DNA of 64,000 bases from Halorientalis pallida. GTDB taxonomy: Archaea > Halobacteriota > Halobacteria > Halobacteriales > Haloarculaceae. Below are positions 32,449 to 39,335 of this stretch, piece after piece. The position numbers were made by a program, and so were the translations under genes. Location of the stretch: positions 186,001-250,000 of the forward strand of contig NZ_RDFA01000005.1 of the NCBI RefSeq assembly GCF_004118325.1, read 5' to 3'. Each line of letters opens with the position of its first letter. Position 1 is the stretch's first letter. The notes under the pieces are model-generated. The model was given only the letters and a program-made list of their open reading frames with translations, searched no databases and had not been told where the DNA came from.

Positions 32449-33336
32449 ATGGCAACGACAACTGCCATGCCCGTCGGTCCCGACGTACCGCTCGACGACA
32501 GCCAGGCCCTCCACCAGTCAGTCGCGTTTTTCGCGCTGACGCTCGGCGTCTCCTGGGCGCTTTGGCTCCCGCTGGCGTTTCAGGACACACTCGGTCTCGT
32601 GATTCCTGATGAACTCGGCATTCTCCCGATAGTAATCGGCGGCTTCGGCCCAGCTATCGCGGCTGTCATCATGACGTGGCGCGGTGAGGGCACCGTGCGT
32701 GCCCTCCTGAAGAGCGTCTTCGACTGGCGACAGCATCCCAAGTGGTATCTCGTCTCGCTCTTTCTCACGCCCGCGATGATCCCGGTCGGGTCGGCACTGT
32801 ATGCGGCCAGCGGCGGCGTGCTGGACCTTTCGGTACTCGTCCAGCGACTCCCAATGTATCCGGTCCAGTTCGTCTTCGTCCTGTTTCTCGGCGGCGGACA
32901 GGAGGAACTCGGCTGGCGTGGATTCGCTCTCCCGCGGTTGCAGGCGGCCTACGGTGGGACCGTGGCGAGCCTGGTCATCGGCGTCATCTGGGCTGTCTGG
33001 CACCTGCCGGTCTTTGCCATCCCGGCCTCTTCGCAGTACGGCCAGGGGTTTTTGCCCTACGCCGTCGGCGTTCTCGGGTTCAGCGTCCTGCTGACGTGGC
33101 TGTTCAACGGCACCGGCGGCAGTGTCCTGCTCGCGATGTTGTTCCACGCCAGCCTCAACGCCTCCAGTACATTGTACCCGATCCCCGTCGACATCCTCCG
33201 GTCGAGCGGCTTCCCCGACATCGTGATGCTTGGTATGGCCCTCGCAACGTGGGTTGTCGCGCTCGTTGTCCTCTCCCGCGACGGACGCTCGCTCGACCCC
33301 CGCCGGGATGCCGAGACCACTACAACTCCACCGTAG
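32449..33336 (+). CDS. CPBP-family intramembrane metalloprotease
   Basis: 295 aa from the ATG at 32449, with about eight membrane helices. The CPBP (CAAX-protease / bacteriocin-processing) catalytic set is intact: EELGWRGFALP (EExxxR, near residue 156), WAVWHLPVF with the first His, and LFHASLNASS with the second His. The Met at 32467 is an alternative start. Members cleave membrane substrates or prenylated tails, and several take part in bacteriocin immunity; no halocin gene is evident nearby. Confidence 0.88.
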   Translation: MATTTAMPVGPDVPLDDSQALHQSVAFFALTLGVSWALWLPLAFQDTLGLVIPDELGILPIVIGGFGPAIAAVIMTWRGEGTVRALLKSVFDWRQHPKWYLVSLFLTPAMIPVGSALYAASGGVLDLSVLVQRLPMYPVQFVFVLFLGGGQEELGWRGFALPRLQAAYGGTVASLVIGVIWAVWHLPVFAIPASSQYGQGFLPYAVGVLGFSVLLTWLFNGTGGSVLLAMLFHASLNASSTLYPIPVDILRSSGFPDIVMLGMALATWVVALVVLSRDGRSLDPRRDAETTTTPP

Positions 33337-33540
33337 CGGGAGTTTCCAGACAGTTACGCCTGTTTCAGAACGGTATTGTGCAGGATTCGCGCAACCAGAT
33401 TCCGACGGCGAGCGTGCCCTGACTCACTGATCGCTATCGACCGTTCACACTTCGGCAACTGGTGACGGGCCGGTCTGAACGCGCTCCCGATCAGTGTTCG
33501 TTGGCCCGACTGTGAGTGCCCCGAAGAGCAGTCGACAGTG

Positions 33541-33858
33541 TCAGTCCCGCCGTGGCACCCACAATCCGTAGAGGATCAGTCCGAGGCCCGCGAGCTCGAA
33601 GAACTGGTTGACGCTGTTGACGACTGGACTGGGCACGCCCAGCAACAGTAACAGGACAACCGCCACAGCGCCCGGAACGAACAGCACCAGAACGAACCCA
33701 ACCGCGATGAACAGCATCGGACGACTCTGATTTTGTCTGTATGCCGTGTAGGCGATGTAGCTAATCGCCAGCCCAAAGAGAATGATGATCGCCTCGCTGG
33801 CTTGGCGAACGACTCGTAGTGTTTCGAGATCGAGCGACTGGAGCGTTATATCGAACAT
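33541..33858 (-). CDS. DUF7521-like small membrane protein (pair 1)
   Basis: 105 aa, three membrane helices. The AIIILFGLAISYIAYTAYRQNQSRPMLFIAVGF core (helix, YxAY/YRR-x2-SRPM loop, helix) recurs as SLAYHGYRRSNREPMRYVSAGFLF in the protein at 37345-37620. Located 1 bp after the adjacent HTH gene and certainly co-transcribed. The HTH + three-helix membrane pair is a recurring haloarchaeal unit; the membrane partner may sense a signal for, or be controlled by, the regulator. Confidence 0.75.
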   Translation of the reverse strand: MFDITLQSLDLETLRVVRQASEAIIILFGLAISYIAYTAYRQNQSRPMLFIAVGFVLVLFVPGAVAVVLLLLLGVPSPVVNSVNQFFELAGLGLILYGLWVPRRD

Positions 33859-33859
33859 A

Positions 33860-34201
33860 TCAGGTTCCCTCTACGAACTGAGTGAAGCGATCAGCCATCC
33901 GTTTACGACGCGAGACAGTGATCTCGAAGCCGTCCTCGCTGAGGTCGAGTTCGATGCCTTCGAGTTCTGTCCGATAGAGCTTGTAATTCTTCCCATCGGT
34001 GACTGGATGGATGTCTTCAGTAACGAGGTCGTACTCGCGGAGTCGTTCGAGTCGCCGGTAGACCGTCGGTTCCGAAACCCCAGCGCAGTCGCTGAGCTCT
34101 GCCGCCGAGCGGGGCTCCTTTTTTACCTCGACGAGAATCGTGCGCGCACACTCGTCACCGAGCAAGTCTGCGAGCGCTTCGGGATCTCGCACGTCGGACA
34201 C
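33860..34201 (-). CDS. ArsR-like winged-helix regulator (pair 1)
   Basis: 113 aa. LADLLGDECARTILVEVKKEPRSAAELSDCAGVSEPTVYRRLERLREYDLVTEDI is a clear winged helix of the haloarchaeal ArsR-like/HTH_20 type. The C-terminal half (YRTELEGIELDLSEDGFEITVSRRKRMADRFTQF) is found in the same form in the paralog at 36989-37348 (FETTLEELHVELSDGELDLSV). No metal-binding CVC motif is present, so the signal is unknown. Confidence 0.82.
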   Translation of the reverse strand: MSDVRDPEALADLLGDECARTILVEVKKEPRSAAELSDCAGVSEPTVYRRLERLREYDLVTEDIHPVTDGKNYKLYRTELEGIELDLSEDGFEITVSRRKRMADRFTQFVEGT

Positions 34202-34298
34202 GCTATCTGGTTCATCTCCTGTCGTGTCAATATGTGTTGTGCCGTCCCAGTGTCTCTGGCTGGCTTCAGCCAGTGACGGTACGAGGAACTGTCTTTTA

Positions 34299-34562
34299 TC
34301 AAATCAGTTCAAGACCGACTCCGACAAGTGTGAGGACAGCGCCTGTAACGACGAGGCCAAACGAAACTCGTCCCACAGAAAACTCCTCGGGGTCCGCCGT
34401 AGCGAGTTCGTACACGATTGCGACGACCAATCCAACGCCACCAACCCCTGCCAGCCCCAGAGGAAGACTCATTCCGTCGGCCAGTATGCTCCAGACTGCA
34501 CTCAGCCCCCATACTGCCCCCACAACCCCAAGCGAGAGGTGGTACAAATAGAACTGGTTCAT
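34299..34562 (-). CDS. Small three-helix membrane protein
   Basis: 87 aa with hydrophobic segments at about residues 7-26, 32-50 and 64-86, and a short cytoplasmic loop ELATADPEEFSVGRVS. No catalytic motif. It precedes the HTH pair on the same strand (97 bp away) and may share its regulation. Family not recognised. Confidence 0.6.
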   Translation of the reverse strand: MNQFYLYHLSLGVVGAVWGLSAVWSILADGMSLPLGLAGVGGVGLVVAIVYELATADPEEFSVGRVSFGLVVTGAVLTLVGVGLELI

Positions 34563-34565
34563 ACG

Positions 34566-34745
34566 CAGGCGGTGGTGCAGAAGTATTCACAGACCCTCTA
34601 CTACCATATCTCGATTTGTAATGTCGCTCGACTGCTTTTCAGGAATCGAGGATAAATCTTCGCTGATCAACCAACCACTGATGAACTCTCCCCAACTGAA
34701 ATCCGTCGAGTTCGACCTTGAAACGTATTCTGCACCACCGCGACC
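34566..34745. repeat. Possible MITE with inverted ends (GCGGTGGTGCAGAA)
   Basis: GCGGTGGTGCAGAA at 34569-34582 is the exact inverse complement of TTCTGCACCACCGC at 34728-34741, giving a roughly 180-bp segment with inverted ends between two genes. A solo copy of the right end with about 33 bp of flanking identity is at 46828-46860. A short reading frame inside resembles no known transposase, so the segment is probably a non-autonomous element or IS relic. Confidence 0.45.
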
Positions 34746-34839
34746 GTCGTTGATACAATGGGTAGTTTTGTGATCGACCGATTTGCAGACTCAGCAAATC
34801 GCCGGTCAGCCTATTACTGTCACGTGTCGACAACAAGCT

Positions 34840-35595
34840 ATGGAACGCCCGGATTCTCAGACAACACGCCGTGCCGTGCTGGCTAGTCTCGGGACAGTGA
34901 CCGCCACTGGTGGTGTCGTCTACGCTGGCGCACAACTTGATAGCGGAGCGACCGAGACGGTCCGCACCTCGCCGACGGACGGGCCACGGTTTCACAGCAG
35001 TTCCGAATCGACCGGCTTCGGAATCGATCTCGACGGGCATCCGGTCATGGGAAGCATGGACGCGCCACTCGACATGTACTACTGGAGCGACTACCAGTGT
35101 CCGTTCTGTCGTCGGTTCGAGGAGAACACGTTTCCTACACTCATCGACGATCACGTCAGGTCGGGCACTGTCCGGGTCATCTTCATCGAGTTTCCGTATC
35201 TCGGAGAGGGGTCGATAACTGCCGCGGTGATGGACCGGTGTATCTGGCGGCAGGTCCGCAGCGACGAGCCGCGCCGGTACTGGCAGTGGCACTCGACGGT
35301 GTATGGCCGACAGGGAGAGAAGGGGTCGGGCTGGGCGAGCAAATCGAATCTCCTCGAAATCACGCGGGAGGTCGATGGCGTCGATGCAGATACTGTCGAC
35401 ACCTGCATGCAAGAGAATCGGTCAGAAATCGAGTCGTCGATCGCCACCGACGTCGAGCGGGCGCGGCGACTCGGCCTCCGGGGTTCGCCGGCGTTTATTA
35501 TCTACAACCGCAACGCGGACAAGGCGGGGAAACTTGTCGGCGCACAGCCTGCTGCCCGGTTTGACGAGGCCATTACGACCGTCGAGAACGCATGA
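34840..35595 (+). CDS. DsbA-like thioredoxin-fold oxidoreductase (Tat-exported)
   Basis: 251 aa from the ATG at 34840. A twin-arginine signal (TTRRAVLASLG) with a short hydrophobic core directs export. The thioredoxin-like domain starts at about residue 65 (GSMDAPLDMYYWSDYQCPFCRRFEE) with the redox motif CPFC; LGLRGSPAFIIY carries the cis-Pro of DsbA folds. Two more Cys occur in the helical insertion (RCIWR, TCMQE). It probably forms or reduces disulfides outside the membrane and overlaps by 4 bases a Cys-containing membrane protein that may be its redox partner. Confidence 0.88.
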   Translation: MERPDSQTTRRAVLASLGTVTATGGVVYAGAQLDSGATETVRTSPTDGPRFHSSSESTGFGIDLDGHPVMGSMDAPLDMYYWSDYQCPFCRRFEENTFPTLIDDHVRSGTVRVIFIEFPYLGEGSITAAVMDRCIWRQVRSDEPRRYWQWHSTVYGRQGEKGSGWASKSNLLEITREVDGVDADTVDTCMQENRSEIESSIATDVERARRLGLRGSPAFIIYNRNADKAGKLVGAQPAARFDEAITTVENA

Positions 35596-36098
35596 GCGAC
35601 TCCCGAGTCCAGGCACATGTGGTCCGCTTGCTTGAGGGGCTTGGCTACCCGCTCACCTCGGTCCGACGAACGCTTGTAACTGTTTACGTCGCGGCTGTGA
35701 TCTACTGCCTGCTCGTTTTGAGCACGTTTCCGACCTACTCGGCGCAGTTGCTGGGAGCCGATATCGCGTACTTCGACGAGGCCATACTTGCGCTGACGGC
35801 GAACACATACCAGACTGCCGGTGCGGTCGGCCTCGGACTGGTCTGCGGCTACGCCATCATGACTGGTATCGCGGTGACTGCTGCGGTCGGGCGCGTGCGG
35901 GTGGCCGGCAGCCAGAATGCGCGTAGGCTCTCGGCTGTCCTGCCAGGTCTACTCGCCTCTGGCTGTGCGAGCTGTGGGGCGGGTCTCCTCGGGCTGGTTG
36001 GACTCGCCGGCGCGCTCGCGACACTCCCGTTCGACGGGAACTTGCTGCGGCTCGCCGGCCTGCTGCTGGCTGGCTGGCTATCTCGCCCGCCTCGGTGA
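35592..36098 (+). CDS. Cys-containing membrane protein downstream of DsbA-like gene, C-terminus frameshifted
   Basis: 168 aa, about four membrane helices. The central ASGCASCGAGLLGLVGLAG puts a C-x2-C at the start of a helix, suited to thiol-disulfide exchange or soft-metal binding. At the 3' end the sequence GGCTGGCTGGCT has one GGCT unit too many: without it the frame continues as AGYLARLGDPRQCAVPSSADRE to a stop at 36141, a natural hydrophilic tail. With it the protein ends LSRPPR. This looks like a recent 4-bp slippage mutation. Start overlaps the DsbA-like stop (ATGA). Confidence 0.72.
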   Translation: MSDSRVQAHVVRLLEGLGYPLTSVRRTLVTVYVAAVIYCLLVLSTFPTYSAQLLGADIAYFDEAILALTANTYQTAGAVGLGLVCGYAIMTGIAVTAAVGRVRVAGSQNARRLSAVLPGLLASGCASCGAGLLGLVGLAGALATLPFDGNLLRLAGLLLAGWLSRPPR

Positions 36099-36147
36099 CC
36101 CGCGACAGTGTGCGGTCCCATCGTCGGCCGACCGCGAGTAACAGCTG

Positions 36148-36432
36148 TCACTCCTCACAGGGACAGTCGGTGCCGAGTCGGTACCGGACGACGACGCCGA
36201 TAAGCCCGACTGTCAGTGCCGAGACGAGTACTCGAACGACGCCACCACCTGCGGCTGCTGTCGCTCCGCCGCTTGCCGTAGCGACCGCTGCGCCAGTCAC
36301 AGCTGGGGCTGCGACCAGACAGCAGAGACTCACGGCACCACCGAGACCGAGCAGCGACCACCAGGCGGTCGTCGTCTCGTTGCTGTCCCCGTCCGAAGTC
36401 GTGTTCGTAGCGTTCATAGCTCCCTCTTGCAT
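36148..36432 (-). CDS. Small membrane protein with Cys-Cys and CPC motifs
   Basis: 94 aa from the ATG at 36432 (an ATG at 36417 is also possible). Two membrane helices: the first, SLLGLGGAVSLCCLVAAPAVTG, has a vicinal Cys-Cys inside the bilayer, reminiscent of the Cys pair of MerT-type mercury transporters; the protein ends GTDCPCEE, a terminal C-x-C metal-binding motif. Ala/Gly-rich between. It starts 4 bp after the stop of the next Cys membrane gene. A soft-metal or thiol role is inferred only from the cysteines. Confidence 0.62.
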   Translation of the reverse strand: MQEGAMNATNTTSDGDSNETTTAWWSLLGLGGAVSLCCLVAAPAVTGAAVATASGGATAAAGGGVVRVLVSALTVGLIGVVVRYRLGTDCPCEE

Positions 36433-36436
36433 ACAC

Positions 36437-36880
36437 TTAGTCGAGAGTCGACCCCATCGCCTCGCTGTCAACGCACTGCTCGCAGGTGCGCCGAGAGCGG
36501 ACGTACAGCAGGCCGCCAAAGAGGACGACACTGACAGCACCCAGGAGTGGGCGAAGGGGGTCGAAGTACGTCATCAGAGCAGAGTTGCTGAACAGCGCGA
36601 GCAAGAACGCGTTACACACCGGACAGCCGAAGGCCAAGAACCCAATGACTGCGCTCGTACCCACAGCTGTGTCATCGTCGCTCTCACCGGGCGCTCGCTG
36701 GAACGTGTAGAGGCCGAGAAAACCCGCAGTTAGCAGGAGAAACAGGTAGTCGAGTTCCGTCCGCGGAACCATCCGGACATACAGCGGGTTCGGTATCAGC
36801 CCTGTCACGACGCCGAACAGCGCGAACGACCCGACGCTGGCGCTAACAGCTTTGACGAGGCGTGTCCTAGAGTCCTGCAT
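36437..36880 (-). CDS. Four-helix membrane protein with GCPVC motif
   Basis: 147 aa from the ATG at 36880. Four membrane helices; the third begins AFGCPVCNAFLLALF, placing a C-x2-C at the membrane surface, and a second C-x2-C (TCEQC) follows the last helix. The overall layout resembles the membrane protein at 35592 (C-x2-C at the head of a helix). It faces the divergent HTH gene at 36989 across a 108-bp promoter region. A thiol-redox carrier or metal-binding role is plausible, with no direct evidence. Confidence 0.65.
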   Translation of the reverse strand: MQDSRTRLVKAVSASVGSFALFGVVTGLIPNPLYVRMVPRTELDYLFLLLTAGFLGLYTFQRAPGESDDDTAVGTSAVIGFLAFGCPVCNAFLLALFSNSALMTYFDPLRPLLGAVSVVLFGGLLYVRSRRTCEQCVDSEAMGSTLD

Positions 36881-36988
36881 GTATTCCGCTCTTTGTCGCT
36901 GCGGTAGTAAACCCAACCGTCTTTTTGCACATTCAGAAAAACGCCTCGAACCGTCGCTTCTTTGATGATCACGGCGAGACGGTCTCCT

Positions 36989-37348
36989 ATGGCCAGAGGT
37001 GGCGACGCGACTCCCGGAACGATCTTTCAGTTGCTCGCTGACGAGTACTCGCGACGGATTCTGCTGGCGGCCGACCGGGAGCCACAGACGGCAAAAGACC
37101 TCAGTCGGCTCTGTGATGCCTCGCTGGCGACGGTCTGCCGGCGTCTCTCGACGCTGCAGGAACACGACCTCGTCGACGAGCGCTCGACCGTCGACGCCGA
37201 TGGCTCACACCGTCGAGAGTTCGAGACGACGCTCGAAGAACTCCACGTCGAACTATCGGACGGAGAACTCGACCTCTCGGTGGACACGTGCGACGAACTC
37301 GCTGACAACTTCACGTCACTCTGGACTGACATCCGGGACAGCTCATGA
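36989..37348 (+). CDS. ArsR-like winged-helix regulator (pair 2)
   Basis: 119 aa from the ATG at 36989. IFQLLADEYSRRILLAADREPQTAKDLSRLCDASLATVCRRLSTLQEHDLVDE is a winged helix closely parallel to the regulator at 33860-34201, with the same C-terminal FETTLEELHVELSDGELDL block. It is divergent from the Cys membrane genes, which it may control, and overlaps its membrane partner by 4 bases. A Cys in the recognition helix region (SRLCDAS) corresponds to one in pair 1 (SDCAGVS). Confidence 0.82.
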   Translation: MARGGDATPGTIFQLLADEYSRRILLAADREPQTAKDLSRLCDASLATVCRRLSTLQEHDLVDERSTVDADGSHRREFETTLEELHVELSDGELDLSVDTCDELADNFTSLWTDIRDSS

Positions 37349-37620
37349 TCGGGCCGCCCATCCTGCTCGCAAAACTGGTTACGCTGGTGCTTAGCCTCGT
37401 CGTCGCCTCACTGGCGTACCACGGATACCGGCGAAGTAACCGCGAGCCCATGCGGTACGTCTCTGCTGGATTCTTGTTCATCGGCGTCGGCGCAATCTGT
37501 GAAAGCCTCGTGTACCAGGTGTTCGGTACGTCGCTCCTCTCAGCGGCACTGCTACAGGCGACACTCGTCTCGGGCGGCCTCCCGCTCATCATAGCGTCGT
37601 TCACGTTCGAAACCAACTGA
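37345..37620 (+). CDS. DUF7521-like small membrane protein (pair 2)
   Basis: 91 aa, three helices, with the conserved loop AYHGYRRSNREPMRYVSAGF matching AYTAYRQNQSRPMLFIAVGF of pair 1. Translationally coupled to the HTH gene (ATGA overlap). The two pairs lie on opposite strands about 3 kb apart and bracket the DsbA/Cys membrane gene group. Confidence 0.75.
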   Translation: MIGPPILLAKLVTLVLSLVVASLAYHGYRRSNREPMRYVSAGFLFIGVGAICESLVYQVFGTSLLSAALLQATLVSGGLPLIIASFTFETN

Positions 37621-37819
37621 CACGGGACGCTGTTCGTCAGTCGAGAAGCCGTATGATTCCAACACCCCACAGACCACACCGAGAGCACGGTAGGCTTCGT
37701 CCGTCTCCTTGCCGCCCGTTATGAGGACTTTGCCCGATCCGGACAGGAGCAAGACCACGTCCGGTCTGTCGAGGCGGTAGGGATGGCATCTGTACCACTG
37801 GGTGGTGAATCTCGGGGTG
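37620..37819 (-). pseudogene. Fragment of a TATA-binding protein (TBP) gene
   Basis: Leftward reading gives YRLDRPDVVLLLSGSGKVLITGGKETDEAYRAL and then VVCGVLESYGF, the second half of an archaeal TBP repeat (consensus YRL-x-P-x-V/A-LLF-x-SGK-V-x-TGGK). There is no start, no first repeat and no proper stop: the frame runs into the neighbouring DUF7521 gene. Haloarchaeal plasmids often carry extra tbp copies; this is a decayed one. Confidence 0.65.
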
Positions 37820-38029
37820 TCATATTACAGCTTCGCCCTGGTCAGTCAGCCGACAGGTGCCGAAGCCCTGCCTGTCGAGGAAACCGCGCTTCTGGAGTGC
37901 ACCCGTCGTGTCGAGCACCGTCGACAGATCAGTGTTGAGTGAGATCGCCAGCTCCGCCGGAGAGCTGGGGTCATCAGCCAACTCCGACAGCAGCGCACGC
38001 TCGAAGGGTGTCAGGGCTGGTTCGCTCAT
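37820..38029 (-). CDS. Small winged-helix protein next to the oxidoreductase pseudogene
   Basis: 69 aa: LTPFERALLSELADDPSSPAELAISLNTDLSTVLDTTGALQKRGFLDRQGFGTCRLTDQGEAVI is one winged-helix domain. The ATG at 38029 overlaps the oxidoreductase stop (4 bases), so it was the second gene of that operon. Likely a regulator; it may now be orphaned because the upstream gene is broken. Confidence 0.7.
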   Translation of the reverse strand: MSEPALTPFERALLSELADDPSSPAELAISLNTDLSTVLDTTGALQKRGFLDRQGFGTCRLTDQGEAVI

Positions 38030-39327
38030 CCTGCCACCTTCCCGTGGAGTACTTTGGTGGCCGTGAGAACCGGGTCCCAGACGGGACTGAAAGACGGGGC
38101 GTACGCCAGATCGAGATACGAGAGCTGGTGAACGGTCATCTCGGCGTGGAGCGCGGCTGCGACTGTGTCGATGCGTTTGGCGACGCCCTCGCGCCCGACC
38201 ATGCTCGCACCGAGAACGCGTTCGCTCTCGCGATCAGCCACGAGCGTGATCTGGATTTCCTCACCGCCCGGGTAGTAGTGGGCTCGTGACTGTGCTGTGA
38301 TGGTCACAGAGACTGGGTCGAATCCTGCCTCGGCGGCTGACTCCTCGTCGATGACGCCTGTGCGTGCGACTTCGAGGTCGAACGCCTTCACAGCGGCCGT
38401 TCCCGCGATCTCACCAATGGGAGTCGGGTCGCCCGCCAACGTTGCCCCGATGGCACGCCCGGCCCGGTTGGCCGTGAGCGCGAGCGGCACGTGGTCGGGT
38501 TCACCGGTCACGGTGTGGGTCGCCTCTGCGCAGTCGCGCGCAGTGTAGACTTGGTCGTCGTTCGTTTGCCCGTACCTATCGTTCGCAATGGCACCCGTTG
38601 TTCCGAGTTCGATGCCGGCCGCCTCGGCCAGTTCTGTGTTCGGTGCAACACCGACACCGACGAGCGCCAGGTCGACTGGCACCGTATGGTCACCGGTACC
38701 GATACGCTCGACGCTTCCTGCACCGTCGATACCCTCGACAGCGGTGTCGAGATGCAGGTCGATGCCCTGCTTGCGGAGGTGGTCTTCGACGGTGGCAGCA
38801 GCCTCGGCCCCGAACGGCTGGAGAGTATGGGGCACCATCTCGAACAGATGGACATCCAGCCCGTGTTCGGCGAAGGCTTCGGCCGTCTCGATGCCGACGT
38901 AACCGCCGCCGATGATCCCGACCGACTCCGCTGAGTGCGTCGTGGCGTACCCGCTCGCAACCTCCCCGTAGCCCATCGCCGGCAGGTCCGCCACAGGCGC
39001 GTCCGCGCCGAGATACTCCCAGATTGCGGCCCCTGCATCCATACTGTGGAGTATGAATACACCGTCGAGACTCATCCCGTCGAGCGGTGGTTCGACAGCG
39101 CGCGCCCGTCGAGACCAGCAACTCCTCGTATGCCTGTTCGAACTCACCGTCCGGACCGCTGATAGTCACGGTCTGGCTGTCCCTGTCGATACTCGTCACC
39201 TCGTGGTTCGTCCGGAGGTCGATCCCGCGCTCCTCGATGAACGCCTCGGCCGTCACCGAAACCAGGTTCTCCAGAGTTTCGACCTCGTCTTTGATGTAGT
39301 GGTAGACTTTTGCCTCGATACTGCTGT
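38026..39327 (-). pseudogene. Pyridine-nucleotide-disulfide oxidoreductase (NADH oxidase / CoA-disulfide reductase type), broken
   Basis: FAD/NAD-dependent oxidoreductase with two lesions. First, the N-terminal FAD-binding motif and the active Cys region are missing: homology begins at YHYIKDEVETLENLVSVTAEAF, normally about 45 residues into the protein, next to unrelated sequence at 39327. Second, in a GC dinucleotide tract near 39100 two bases are lost: the frame changes from EELLVSTGAR to CRTT, while the other frame continues AVEPPLDGMSLDGVFILHSMD. The NAD-binding GIIGGGYVGIETAEAFA and the C-terminal dimerisation domain remain. The product cannot be functional. Confidence 0.85.
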
Positions 39328-39335
39328 CACACCGA

